Origin: Acidobacteriota bacterium
Lineage (GTDB): Bacteria; Acidobacteriota; Terriglobia; UBA7540
DNA length: 9,607 nt
Assembly: GCA_021789565.1 (NCBI GenBank)
Contig: JAJYJL010000200.1
Location: 1-9,607, forward strand
Reading direction: 5' to 3'
Position numbers and translations under genes: made by a program. The notes below the pieces were generated by a model. That model was not told the origin of the DNA and did no database searches. It worked only from the letters and a program-made list of their open reading frames with translations. Shown here piece after piece: positions 1 to 7,052 of the stretch; within the stretch, counting starts at the first letter, position 1; each line of letters starts with the position of its first letter.

Positions 1-15
1 AGGATTACTGGGAGA

Positions 16-31
16 ACCGCCGGGCGGCGGT
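16..31. repeat. GC-rich 6-bp inverted repeat, possible weak terminator
   Basis: Two perfect 6-base arms (ACCGCC and GGCGGT) flank a four-base GGGC loop, about 175 bp beyond the stop of the last glycosyltransferase gene. On the minus strand, the direction of the operon, the bases that follow (TCTCCC) do not form a U-tract, so this is not a standard intrinsic terminator. It is only a candidate end-of-operon structure and may be chance in GC-rich DNA. Confidence 0.2.
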
Positions 32-204
32 GGCCGCATAATTTAAACTTCTATGTCGCGCACCCCTTTTCTTGCGCATGAGGTGGAATCGCTCATGCTC
101 ATTGCTGGGCAGTTTATTCCTGAAATCACTGACATTTTGGATGATTATTTCTGAAGGCGGCAGACAACAGGTTTGGCTGGATTTTAGAGTCCGTATCGAA
201 CCGA
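32..204. other. Apparently non-coding 3' flank of the operon
   Basis: I found no convincing gene between the left edge and the stop codon of the last glycosyltransferase. A plus-strand frame starting at 72 would run into that gene on the opposite strand and encodes no recognisable motif. A 30-codon minus-strand frame (43-135) has no ribosome binding site and no family resemblance. The stretch is more AT-rich than the genes beside it, notably around 38-52. It may be the trailer of the operon or an intergenic space before another gene beyond the left edge. Confidence 0.4.
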
Positions 205-1308
205 TCAGCGGCCCTTCAAACTACTCTGATAGGCGTCTATGTGCATTCTGGACAGATTTCCCCAACTGAATTTTCCTGCCCGTTGCTTCCCGCGCAGGCT
301 CAATCCTTGTTTGAGTTCAGGGCTGCCCAGAACTTCAAGCATCCTTGCTGCCAGTGCGTCATGGTCCTGCGGGTCGCCATAATAAACCGCCGCTTCCGCC
401 GCCACTTCTTGCGTCGAAGGGATGCGTGAGGCGACGATGGGCAGCCCGAAACACATGGCCTCGACGAGCGGGGTCCCGAATCCCTCATACCAGGAAGGAA
501 ATGCAAAGAGCTCAGCCTGTGTGTAAAGCAGGGCCAGTTCCTCGTCCGTCACGAATCCGGGCAGAATATACCGGTCTCGGCACCTTTGGCGGTCAATGGA
601 ATTCTTGATTTCTGGAAAGCCGTACCCAGCCTTGCCCACCATTACACACTGCAGATCCAACTCGCCGGCCAGGTGGGCGAAGGCCTCCACCAGGGCGGTC
701 ACATTCTTCCGCCGTTCCAGGGTCCCCACGAAAAGGACAAAGGGCTTTTGAAGGCCCAGGCGACCGCCAAGCTGATGGCGAAGTTCTCCCCGCCTTTCAG
801 CCGTGATTTCGGGCAGATGCGAGTCCCCGTTCCAGGCGGCCCCAACCCTTTCTTCTGCAAGGCTGAAATGTTGAATGACCTCTTTCCTTATTGACTGGGA
901 CGGGCAAAGGATGAGATCGGCAACGTCCACGGCCCGCGAGATGGCCTTGCGGATATACCTTGCGTACATGCGTGGAAGGGCCTCCGGAAGTTTCCAGGCC
1001 GTCAAATCGTGAACAGAAGCAACATACCTGGCCTTGGACTTGCGACGGCAGGGCACAAGGTAATTTGTAAAATGGACCACATCAGCATCAAGCCTCTCAA
1101 GGTGATTTTGGAATGCGGTTTCCAGCCAGGCTGCGTAAACGATGCGTCTGGCGCTGGACGGGCGAATTTTCCGGACCAGCTTCCTTGCCGGTGCCGGCAG
1201 AATCTCGATACCTGGATATTGGCCAAGCTCTCGCGCAAGGTTTTGAGTGTATCTTCCGACACCCGTTCCTTTCTCTACTGAGAACCCGTCCTCAAGCAGA
1301 AGTCTCAT
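205..1308 (-). CDS. GT4-like (GT-B) glycosyltransferase
   Basis: This predicted 367-residue retaining glycosyltransferase would transfer a sugar from a nucleotide sugar to the growing lipid-linked repeat unit at the cytoplasmic membrane face. The N-terminal acceptor domain carries the GTGVGRY loop (residues 14-20) and ASVHDLTAWKLPE near 97-109. The C-terminal donor domain carries FVGTLERRKN (193-202), and FPSWYEGFGTPLVEAM (270-285) with the EX7E pair at E275 and E283. This pattern, close to mannosyl- and rhamnosyltransferases of the WbaZ/MtfB kind, is typical of family GT4, and the length is normal. I chose the ATG at 1308 because MRLLLEDG is a usual start for the fold and a purine-rich GAGAAG lies 5 bases before it. 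An upstream in-frame TTG at 1353 adds 15 residues that do not look conserved. It is the last gene of the run, 106 bp after the preceding one. Donor and linkage cannot be told from the sequence. Confidence 0.9.
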   Translation of the reverse strand: MRLLLEDGFSVEKGTGVGRYTQNLARELGQYPGIEILPAPARKLVRKIRPSSARRIVYAAWLETAFQNHLERLDADVVHFTNYLVPCRRKSKARYVASVHDLTAWKLPEALPRMYARYIRKAISRAVDVADLILCPSQSIRKEVIQHFSLAEERVGAAWNGDSHLPEITAERRGELRHQLGGRLGLQKPFVLFVGTLERRKNVTALVEAFAHLAGELDLQCVMVGKAGYGFPEIKNSIDRQRCRDRYILPGFVTDEELALLYTQAELFAFPSWYEGFGTPLVEAMCFGLPIVASRIPSTQEVAAEAAVYYGDPQDHDALAARMLEVLGSPELKQGLSLRGKQRAGKFSWGNLSRMHIDAYQSSLKGR

Positions 1309-1359
1309 TATTGCTTCTCTTTTTCCATCGCCTTCAGGGCTGGCACGATGCAAAGAATC

Positions 1360-1388
1360 AGTCGGGTTCCGTAAACAAGAAACCGACT
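1360..1388 (-). repeat. Imperfect inverted repeat between two glycosyltransferase genes
   Basis: In the 106-bp gap between the genes ending at 1415 and starting at 1308, the minus-strand RNA could fold AGTCGGTT against AACCCGACT with one bulged C and a loop of about 12 bases. The bases that follow (GATTCTTTGC) hold only a short U-rich stretch. It could be a weak terminator, an RNA-stability element or chance. The gap is long for this operon, so some element here is plausible. Confidence 0.2.
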
Positions 1389-1414
1389 CAGTTCTCTCTC
1401 AGGCAAGCAACCGC

Positions 1415-2401
1415 TCAACCCGCCCTTCGAGGCGGAGCCAAGCCGATACTGCGTGCCAAAAGCTCGTTCCAGCGCTCGCGAAAGACTTTCGAGGAAAATA
1501 TCTGTTCAACGGTGGTTCGAGCGCATCTTCCCAGACTTCGCGCGAGATCATGATCGGCCAGGAGCTGCTTCGCGCGCTCGACTGCTTCCGATACATTGTC
1601 CACCAGGAAGCCGTTTTCACCGTTCCGGATCGGCGTCGATCGATGTTTCAGCGAAATCACCGGCATCCCGGACCCCATTGCCTCCAACACCGCCAGGTTG
1701 TGGCCGTCTTCGGGTTCACGGGTCAGGTTAAGGTATGCCCGGCATCTGCAATAGAACGACCGCAATTCTTCCCAGTTCTTCGAGGGGCGACAATCGGGAA
1801 TATTGGGGTTCACCCCGACAATTTTGACGGGGACCTGCCTCCGGATTTGTATCAGTTCATCGAAGGCAAAGTGCTCCCGGTGGAGGGTGTTGCCCACCGT
1901 CAGGAGCGATGGTTCGGTGCCCTCGTACGGCCCCATTTCTGCAAGATTGATCCCCTGGTCGATGGTTGTTCCATCCAAGCCCCAGTCGGACCTCGCATAG
2001 GGAGAAATGAATACAACTTGCACCAATCCCATATTGACAAGAGGCCGTAAGACGAGACTGGAGTACAACCGCTTTGCAGATTTACGGAGGCGGCTGCGAC
2101 TGAATCCCCCGCGGGCCCTCCTGCCGTGGATGACCTGAAAGTAGGGCTTACGGTATCGAAGACAATAAGGAAGAAACAGCCGCAAATCGCTCCGGATATC
2201 GTGGCCGACCACCGCGTCGAATTTGGAGAAATCCCGACGGGCCTGCGCCCATTCCCCCAGTCCAAAATTGGCCGGCAGGGGGCGGTTGTGTTGCTCCCAC
2301 TCACCGAGAACAAGCCACTGATGACCGATCTTGGATAAATTATAAAGATAGCCCGTGTGACGGTTAATGGTAAGGAGATTAAGGCTCCGAATATTTTGCA
2401 T
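1415..2401 (-). CDS. Divergent GT4-like glycosyltransferase
   Basis: A 328-residue GT-B glycosyltransferase, short for GT4 enzymes, which are often 360-400 residues. The N-terminal half has HTGYLYNLSKIGHQW (15-29) and IHGRRARGGF (91-100), the glycine and basic segment where these folds bind the acceptor. The donor half has LLTVGNTLHREHFAF (166-180), KIVGVNPN (193-200) and the signature EPEDGHNLAVLEAMGSGMPV (229-248). Where GT4 enzymes usually have Glu at the first position of EX7E there is Asp (D232), preceded by E231; the second Glu is present (E240). This may move the nucleotide-sugar contact by one residue or tune specificity. The ATG at 2401 lies 37 bp after the previous gene, but I see no clear Shine-Dalgarno before it, so expression may depend on coupling. 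It probably adds one sugar to the repeat unit; donor and acceptor are unknown. Confidence 0.85.
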   Translation of the reverse strand: MQNIRSLNLLTINRHTGYLYNLSKIGHQWLVLGEWEQHNRPLPANFGLGEWAQARRDFSKFDAVVGHDIRSDLRLFLPYCLRYRKPYFQVIHGRRARGGFSRSRLRKSAKRLYSSLVLRPLVNMGLVQVVFISPYARSDWGLDGTTIDQGINLAEMGPYEGTEPSLLTVGNTLHREHFAFDELIQIRRQVPVKIVGVNPNIPDCRPSKNWEELRSFYCRCRAYLNLTREPEDGHNLAVLEAMGSGMPVISLKHRSTPIRNGENGFLVDNVSEAVERAKQLLADHDLARSLGRCARTTVEQIFSSKVFRERWNELLARSIGLAPPRRAG

Positions 2402-2438
2402 ACGGTTTTTCAGACCCGCGAACGGAGGGCAGTTGTGT

Positions 2439-3611
2439 TCAGCGGCCGCGTCCGACAGCTTCAGTGGTCAAATGATCTTTGCACACGTGGCGAAATAACT
2501 GCTCATAGGAAGCAACCACTTTTACTGGCTCGAAGTCGGCGACCCGGCGAAGCGCCTCCGAAGTAAGCCGTTCGCGAAGCTCATTGTTGGTAAGCATGGT
2601 CACAATTGCTTGTGCCATGGCGCACTCGTCAGCCACCGGAACGAGGATTCCGCATCTGCCGTTTTGCAGAATTTCGTTCGGGCCGGCCACGCAGTCTGCA
2701 GACACCACCGGGAGCCCACACGCCATCGCCTCCACCAGAACCATTCCAAACCCTTCGCTCAGGGACGGAAACGCAAAGACCGAACTGCGTGACATGTACC
2801 GGTAGGGATTACTCTGGAAACCCGCAAAACGGACCTTTTCCTGCAGATCTTTCTGGATAACCAAATTCTCGATGGCACTTTGTTCAGAACCCTCGCCGAC
2901 GATGATCAGCCTCGCATCGATCTGTTTCAGCACATTTTCGAAGGCGCTAATCAGGTATTGGAGCCCCTTGATAGCCGCAATTCTACCAACCCAAAGTACC
3001 ACATGCTTGTCTCTGTCGCACAACCACGGATCGTCGACATGCTCTTGCGAAAGCTGTTGAATTCTTTGGATGTCCACAGGATTATAAATGAGAACGATCT
3101 TCCTATCCGGGAGCTTCAGGTCCCGTACAAGATATTCCCGCACCCCTTCGGAAATGGCCACAATCCGGTCAGCCAATGGATACAAGAACTTGTTCAGGAG
3201 ACTTATCAGGAGCGAAGAAATCCGATCTTCACGGTACTTCAATGCGTCGGCTCCATGTTCCCCAATAATGACTGATGTCTTCAGTCTCGCCGTCTTTGCT
3301 GCCAGGATCAGTCCCCAGTTGGTCAATCCGCCCATCCCGACAGCGACCGCAGGCTGTTCCCGGCGAAGTATTCGCCGCAAACGGAATACGGCTCTCAGAT
3401 TGGCTTTCAGCTTGTGGAGCAGGCCGCCGCCCCCTTCGACATGAAGAATGTGTTCCGTGATTCCTTCCGGGATAGGGAAAACTCTTGCCACTGAGTAGGT
3501 GACCAGGACCGGATGGAATTCATCCCGGTTCAAGTAGTTGAGGATGTTTGAGAGTACCTGTGGAGAGCCTCCATCCTTCAGGTCGTAGCTCAGAAATAGG
3601 ATCTTGTGCAT
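2439..3611 (-). CDS. GT4 glycosyltransferase
   Basis: A 390-residue retaining GT-B glycosyltransferase with clear GT4 features. The N-terminal acceptor domain begins MHKILFLSYDLKDGGSPQV, with the glycine-rich first loop at 13-17, then VGMGGLTNWG (91-100) and IIGEHGAD (115-122). The C-terminal donor domain has VLWVGRIAAIKG (205-216), RLIIVGEGSE (234-243), and FPSLSEGFGMVLVEAMACGL (281-300) with the EX7E pair at E286 and E294, followed by PVVSADCVAGPNEIL. The tail resembles the hexosyl- and N-acetylhexosaminyltransferases of the PglA/PglH type, but the sugar cannot be assigned. It follows the polymerase gene by 42 bp. Its ATG has an AGGAG 11 bases upstream that overlaps an inverted repeat, described separately. 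It would act on the lipid-linked repeat unit at the inner face of the cytoplasmic membrane. Confidence 0.92.
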   Translation of the reverse strand: MHKILFLSYDLKDGGSPQVLSNILNYLNRDEFHPVLVTYSVARVFPIPEGITEHILHVEGGGGLLHKLKANLRAVFRLRRILRREQPAVAVGMGGLTNWGLILAAKTARLKTSVIIGEHGADALKYREDRISSLLISLLNKFLYPLADRIVAISEGVREYLVRDLKLPDRKIVLIYNPVDIQRIQQLSQEHVDDPWLCDRDKHVVLWVGRIAAIKGLQYLISAFENVLKQIDARLIIVGEGSEQSAIENLVIQKDLQEKVRFAGFQSNPYRYMSRSSVFAFPSLSEGFGMVLVEAMACGLPVVSADCVAGPNEILQNGRCGILVPVADECAMAQAIVTMLTNNELRERLTSEALRRVADFEPVKVVASYEQLFRHVCKDHLTTEAVGRGR

Positions 3612-3622
3612 CGGCAGTGTGA

Positions 3623-3646
3623 CTCCTGGTTCAGTTGCTAACCAGG
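3623..3646 (-). promoter_or_regulatory. Hairpin overlapping the Shine-Dalgarno of the gene at 2439-3611
   Basis: The 42-bp gap after the polymerase gene contains a perfect 7-bp inverted repeat in minus-strand RNA: CCTGGTT, an 8-base loop (AGCAACTG), then AACCAGG. The AGG of the 3' arm is the first half of the AGGAG Shine-Dalgarno, which lies 11 bases before the ATG at 3611. Folding would partly hide the ribosome binding site. The stop codon of the polymerase gene (3654-3656) is only 7 bases before the stem, so a ribosome finishing that gene would cover or melt the hairpin. The expected effect is translational coupling of the glycosyltransferase to the polymerase. This is inferred from sequence; the repeat is short and could be chance. 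Confidence 0.4.
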
Positions 3647-3653
3647 CCGGAAT

Positions 3654-5066
3654 TCACCGTTCCACTCCGCGACCCGTCTCAGCATGCGCCTGAGGAAACC
3701 TGGCAATTCTCCTGCCTCCAGCGCTGCGATATCTTCGGGCCATCGGCAACAGGAAGAAGGCGCAAAAAGGGAGGAGCAGAACCAAAGGGGGAACTGCAGC
3801 CAGAACAATACCCTCAAGCCCGACAAGGAGTATTCCTGTGCTGCTCAACTGGATACAATAACTGACTATTCCACCCCAGAGAACGAGCGTGACCAGGTTC
3901 AACGTTTCTTTACGGAAAAGATAACGATGGACCAGCCCAAATCCCAGCCCTTGAAGAAAGGAATATAACAACAGGCCCGCCATTCCCCACTCTATGTATC
4001 CTGTCCCCTGGGGCGTCAATGTTACCGACAAATCTACTTTGCCAGGGGGCAGGCCCTCCATTAGGTTGTACACAAACTCCGTAATCACAGGCGTTTTGGG
4101 CGCTCCTGTCAGTTGCTCGCGGATCCGCCTCAATTCGAAACGCAGCGCCTGGCCGTGCATCGGGGCGCCGAATCGATCCATATACTTGAAGGTGAAGTCC
4201 AGGGGCTCCGCTGCTATGGTTGTAAGCCGTTCATAATAGGTTCCATAGATGCCTTCAGCCTGCCAGTATCCCTGGGTTGATACCATCCGGACCGCGACAA
4301 TTGCAGCCGATGCGGGAACAACGACGACAATCAGGGGCAATAGGGTTTTCCACAGTTCCCTTTTTTTGTTCATATAGAAAAGCAGGAGATTAAACCAGAC
4401 AAAAACCATGATCGCTGCGCTCTTGGTGGCAAGCAGTCCGTCGGCGACGATTGAAAGGCCAAGCCCCAGATACATCATCCCCTTTGCCATGCGGGAACCC
4501 GTCTCGCGGTGAAGGGCCCAGGCCATGAGTCCCAGGACCGCATAACAACCTGGACCGAATACGCTCATGAGCCGGTTGACCAAACCACTGGTGGATTGAA
4601 CCCAGGCGAGGGCAGGATTGCTCGACAGGATCGGGAATCCCTGATCAGCAAAGAAGATGATCGTCACAAACGTCGCCGCAGCAAGCGATACGAACAAGCC
4701 CACACTCAAGGGTAAGGGTGGAAACAGCAGATTGATTCTGGTAGGTTTGGGCTCTTGAGAAGGTTTTGAATGGGCCGCCGGCGGTCCACGACGAACATGC
4801 CGGCCTTGTTTCTTGATCTTTCCGGCTATGGAACGAAGGGAAAAGAGAAAATCGGCCATGAGCAGCCCCAGGAAGAACATTCCAAAGCCCTCGGCTGCAT
4901 ATAGGTAGGATGACCCCCCGGACTCGGCACGGATTTGCAGAAGACCCAGATAGATGAACGCAAAGAGGGCCGCCCAGAAAAAGGGGAGGCAAAATACGGT
5001 CTTATATCGCCAGACTATCAGGGCAATAATTGCAAAGACGCCGACGGAAACCGTAAATTCATTCAC
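3654..5066 (-). CDS. wzy: Wzy-like O-antigen/repeat-unit polymerase
   Basis: A 470-residue polytopic membrane protein, most likely the polymerase that joins lipid-linked repeat units in the periplasm. Hydrophobic segments near residues 5-20, 25-43, 58-77, 115-140, 166-186, 197-212, 216-232, 241-261, 357-379, 388-404 and 408-443 give about 10-12 helices. A large loop at about 262-356, outside by the positive-inside rule, holds several Arg and Glu residues (FELRRIREQLTGAPKTP near 310-326), the usual layout of Wzy enzymes. Between helices 3 and 4 is a Lys/Arg/Pro-rich stretch (about 78-112), predicted cytoplasmic. Wzy proteins share little sequence, so the call rests on topology, size and position among repeat-unit genes; a WaaL-type ligase is the main alternative. 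The start is GTG at 5064-5066, with AGGA 7 bases upstream overlapping the stop of the methyltransferase gene. This indicates tight translational coupling. Confidence 0.8.
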   Translation of the reverse strand: MNEFTVSVGVFAIIALIVWRYKTVFCLPFFWAALFAFIYLGLLQIRAESGGSSYLYAAEGFGMFFLGLLMADFLFSLRSIAGKIKKQGRHVRRGPPAAHSKPSQEPKPTRINLLFPPLPLSVGLFVSLAAATFVTIIFFADQGFPILSSNPALAWVQSTSGLVNRLMSVFGPGCYAVLGLMAWALHRETGSRMAKGMMYLGLGLSIVADGLLATKSAAIMVFVWFNLLLFYMNKKRELWKTLLPLIVVVVPASAAIVAVRMVSTQGYWQAEGIYGTYYERLTTIAAEPLDFTFKYMDRFGAPMHGQALRFELRRIREQLTGAPKTPVITEFVYNLMEGLPPGKVDLSVTLTPQGTGYIEWGMAGLLLYSFLQGLGFGLVHRYLFRKETLNLVTLVLWGGIVSYCIQLSSTGILLVGLEGIVLAAVPPLVLLLPFCAFFLLPMARRYRSAGGRRIARFPQAHAETGRGVER

Positions 5067-5078
5067 GCTGATTTCCTA
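5064..5078 (-). promoter_or_regulatory. Shine-Dalgarno overlapping upstream stop, deciding a GTG start
   Basis: On the minus strand the sequence runs TAGGAAATCAGCGTG. TAG is the stop of the FkbM gene, AGGA is the Shine-Dalgarno, and GTG, 7 bases later, starts the polymerase gene. The shared bases support both the GTG start and coupling of the two genes. Confidence 0.6.
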
Positions 5079-5918
5079 TTGGACCGGGCAGAGTGCATTG
5101 TTCTCGAAATATAAGATGTGTGAGCGAATCGAACCGGGCGCTTGCCGCATTCGAAACCCCTTTTCCTGGAGGATCTCCGCAACCTCCTGGCCAAGTGCAG
5201 GGGAATGATACTCGAGAACAATTCTCCGGATTGATCCAAGCCGCCCGTGTGCTCCCGAAAGGACCTTAGCCTCAAAACCCTCGACATCAATTTTCAGCAG
5301 GTCAATCTTCGGGAGCCCGTACGCCGCCATCAGATCCTCCAGGGTGACCTGATCCACTTCTACAATGTCAGGACCGTGTTCGCTTGCGTCAACCACGCAC
5401 CCCGTCCCGCTTGAATCCCCTTTTCTAAAGTAGGACTTGCCAGTATGATCCCCGGCGCACTTGGGGACTACGGTTGCATTGGAAATATGATTCAACTCCA
5501 GATGCGCCTTAAGCCATGACAGGTTTTCCGCGTCTGGTTCAACGGCGTACACCCAGCCGCGTTGGGCCCGCTTTGCCGCGTAGCATGTGAATATTCCCTG
5601 ATTGGCACCGAGGTCAACCACAATGTCACCATTGCCAGGCATAAAATCCCGGAAGAAGGTATATGCACACACCCCGAAAATTTCGTAGTAAATAGATACA
5701 GCGTGGTTGTCGCAATAAAAGGAGATATCGAAATTCACGACGTCCCGCTTTACGGCCCCAAACCTTCTCGCGTACCCCAATCTTTCGACAAGCAACTCGT
5801 CTTCCAGTTTAACCAGGAATGCCTTACAAAAGCTTTTCGCATCCCGGGCAGTGAACAGCGTCTTCGCATACAGCAGCGACTTTTCGAGGATTGTATTGTC
5901 GTAGCCACTGACTCTCAT
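5076..5918 (-). CDS. FkbM-family SAM-dependent methyltransferase
   Basis: A 280-residue class I methyltransferase of the FkbM family, whose members usually O-methylate hydroxyls of sugars or polyketides. The Rossmann-type SAM-binding motif I is DIVVDLGANQGIFTCYAA (98-115). The acidic residue at the end of strand 2 is E127 in VYAVEPDAEN. The family signature IDLLKIDVEGFEAKVLSGA (205-223) follows, then RIVLEYHSP (232-240). About 95 residues precede the SAM fold, including EIFGVCAYTFFRDF, a common FkbM lead-in. No signal peptide or membrane segment is seen, so it should be cytosolic. Position between a GT2 enzyme and the polymerase suggests it methylates a sugar of the repeat unit before export. 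The ATG at 5918 has no clear Shine-Dalgarno; a short inverted repeat lies just upstream. The stop overlaps the ribosome binding site of the polymerase gene. The exact substrate is unknown. Confidence 0.92.
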   Translation of the reverse strand: MRVSGYDNTILEKSLLYAKTLFTARDAKSFCKAFLVKLEDELLVERLGYARRFGAVKRDVVNFDISFYCDNHAVSIYYEIFGVCAYTFFRDFMPGNGDIVVDLGANQGIFTCYAAKRAQRGWVYAVEPDAENLSWLKAHLELNHISNATVVPKCAGDHTGKSYFRKGDSSGTGCVVDASEHGPDIVEVDQVTLEDLMAAYGLPKIDLLKIDVEGFEAKVLSGAHGRLGSIRRIVLEYHSPALGQEVAEILQEKGFRMRQAPGSIRSHILYFENNALCPVQ

Positions 5919-5931
5919 GTCACAATTTCAA

Positions 5932-5956
5932 GCGCTTTCGCTCTTTTCCAAAGCGC
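5932..5956 (-). repeat. 7-bp inverted repeat upstream of the FkbM gene
   Basis: The 66-bp gap between the GT2 stop (5985) and the FkbM start (5918) contains perfect arms GCGCTTT and AAAGCGC around an 11-base purine-rich loop (GGAAAAGAGCG). The stem ends 13 bases before the ATG. There is no U-tract, so a terminator is unlikely. It could affect translation initiation of the methyltransferase or RNA stability; chance is also possible. Confidence 0.3.
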
Positions 5957-5984
5957 CTGGCTGGAAATTCCGAGCCGCTCTTTC

Positions 5985-6941
5985 TTACGGGTTAATCCGC
6001 TTGCCGAGCCGGCCAAGAACTCCGTCGATAGCTGCCTGGCAATAAATCCTGCACCAGGCAAACTTATGATCATTGAAGAGGAGCGCGGCTCCAAGTGGTT
6101 TTGTTACGGCCAGCACGGGAATCAAAGGGGCCAGCCACGGCTTCACGTATCGCGTTCTTATGAAAATCGAGTTACGTAGATTGTAATAGAACCGCCAGGT
6201 TTGAGACACCGGCACCGTCGAACCTTTTACTTTGATCCCCAGGATGCTCCTTCGTGGCGGGGGCACCCAAACATATCTGTGGACGACTTTGCTGGCCGGA
6301 ACCAGGAAGACCTTAAATCGCCTGGAAATACGATAGATAAACTCTGTGTCGTCCCAGTAAATGAACAGGTCTTTGAGCTGAAACCCGACCGCGTCAATGG
6401 CCTCTCGCCGAACCATACCCCCAAGAAAACCTGCTGCTTCAATGGGCACAAGGGGGCGATCCAGTGAACCCTCGTCAATTGCCGGGCAGGCTGCCATCAG
6501 CCGATTGAACCGTCTGAAGGGTGAAATTTGAGCATTCAGATTCGAGTCAAGCACAAGGGCCGCCAGGAACCCCACGGATGGGTCGTTGAACGCAGGGGAC
6601 TCGGTTAATACTCGCAGCGCGTCAGCCAAGGGCTCCACGTCATCGTCCATCACCCAGATCCAGTCGTGGCCTTTTTCGTATGCCAGGCGGATACCTTCAT
6701 AAAACCCACCTGCTCCCCCCACGTTCTCCTCCAGCCGAACATGGGTAACTTTGTCATTATACTTTTTCGCTATTATTTCTGCCGTGTCATCGGTGGATGC
6801 GTTATCGATCACCAGGATTTCATCGAGGGGGCGATCCTGTTGGAGGAGGGCGTTAAGGCAACCCTCGAGCAGCGCGCGCCGGTTGTACGTGACCACCACG
6901 GCCGCAATTTTGGGCTGGTTGCCGGAAGTTTCTTTGATCAT
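5985..6941 (-). CDS. Family 2 (GT-A) glycosyltransferase, GlfT/rhamnosyltransferase-like
   Basis: A 318-residue inverting glycosyltransferase. The GT-A nucleotide-binding fold starts at AAVVVTYNRRALLEGCLNAL (13-32), followed by ILVIDNASTDDT (42-53) and ENVGGAGGFYEGI (72-84). The metal-binding DXD region is MDDDVEP (98-104). Downstream are AAGFLGGMVRREAIDAVG (169-186), and YWDDTEFIYRI (195-205), which carries the likely catalytic acidic residues. The NVGGAGGF loop and WDDTEF segment are shared with the GT2 branch that includes galactofuranosyl- and rhamnosyltransferases. A hydrophobic stretch near 269-288 may be an amphipathic membrane anchor. Such enzymes add a sugar to a lipid-linked acceptor at the cytoplasmic membrane face. 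It is the only GT-A enzyme in the window; the other three transferases are GT-B. The ATG at 6941 has only weak Shine-Dalgarno likeness. The donor sugar cannot be decided from sequence alone. Confidence 0.92.
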   Translation of the reverse strand: MIKETSGNQPKIAAVVVTYNRRALLEGCLNALLQQDRPLDEILVIDNASTDDTAEIIAKKYNDKVTHVRLEENVGGAGGFYEGIRLAYEKGHDWIWVMDDDVEPLADALRVLTESPAFNDPSVGFLAALVLDSNLNAQISPFRRFNRLMAACPAIDEGSLDRPLVPIEAAGFLGGMVRREAIDAVGFQLKDLFIYWDDTEFIYRISRRFKVFLVPASKVVHRYVWVPPPRRSILGIKVKGSTVPVSQTWRFYYNLRNSIFIRTRYVKPWLAPLIPVLAVTKPLGAALLFNDHKFAWCRIYCQAAIDGVLGRLGKRINP

Positions 6942-7052
6942 TTTTTGTTCTTGACCATCTTACCAAGTGACCCGTAATTCCCGGCCACACCCGCCTGGGA
7001 TGGCATCGGTCATTTCTTCATCGTGTTTGGGGCAAAAACCAAGCTTGTTACT
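6942..7052 (-). other. Longest intergenic gap (111 bp), no clear element
   Basis: This gap separates the flippase stop from the GT2 start. I looked for a terminator, a promoter and a small gene. Only short, imperfect inverted repeats are present (for example TTGG and CCAA near 7030-7042). A TAAGAT hexamer shortly before the GT2 gene has no matching -35 box. I call no function; a weak internal promoter cannot be excluded. Confidence 0.3.

Noticed and set aside
43..135. Minus-strand 30-codon frame after the last glycosyltransferase
   Set aside because: No Shine-Dalgarno, unremarkable composition and no resemblance to any known small protein.
72..269. Plus-strand open frame of 65 codons at the left end
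   Set aside because: It overlaps the end of a well-supported glycosyltransferase on the other strand, has no family motif and no clear ribosome binding site.
1247..2050. Long plus-strand open frame (267 codons)
   Set aside because: It lies antisense to two glycosyltransferase genes with clear motifs; its translation shows no domain and looks like an antisense shadow in GC-rich coding DNA.
5562..6179. Plus-strand open frame of 205 codons spanning the FkbM/GT2 junction
   Set aside because: It is antisense to both the methyltransferase and the GT2 gene, which carry unmistakable motifs; no domain is visible in its own translation.
6942..7052. Possible internal promoter before the GT2 gene (TAAGAT hexamer)
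   Set aside because: No recognisable -35 hexamer at the right spacing; not better than chance.
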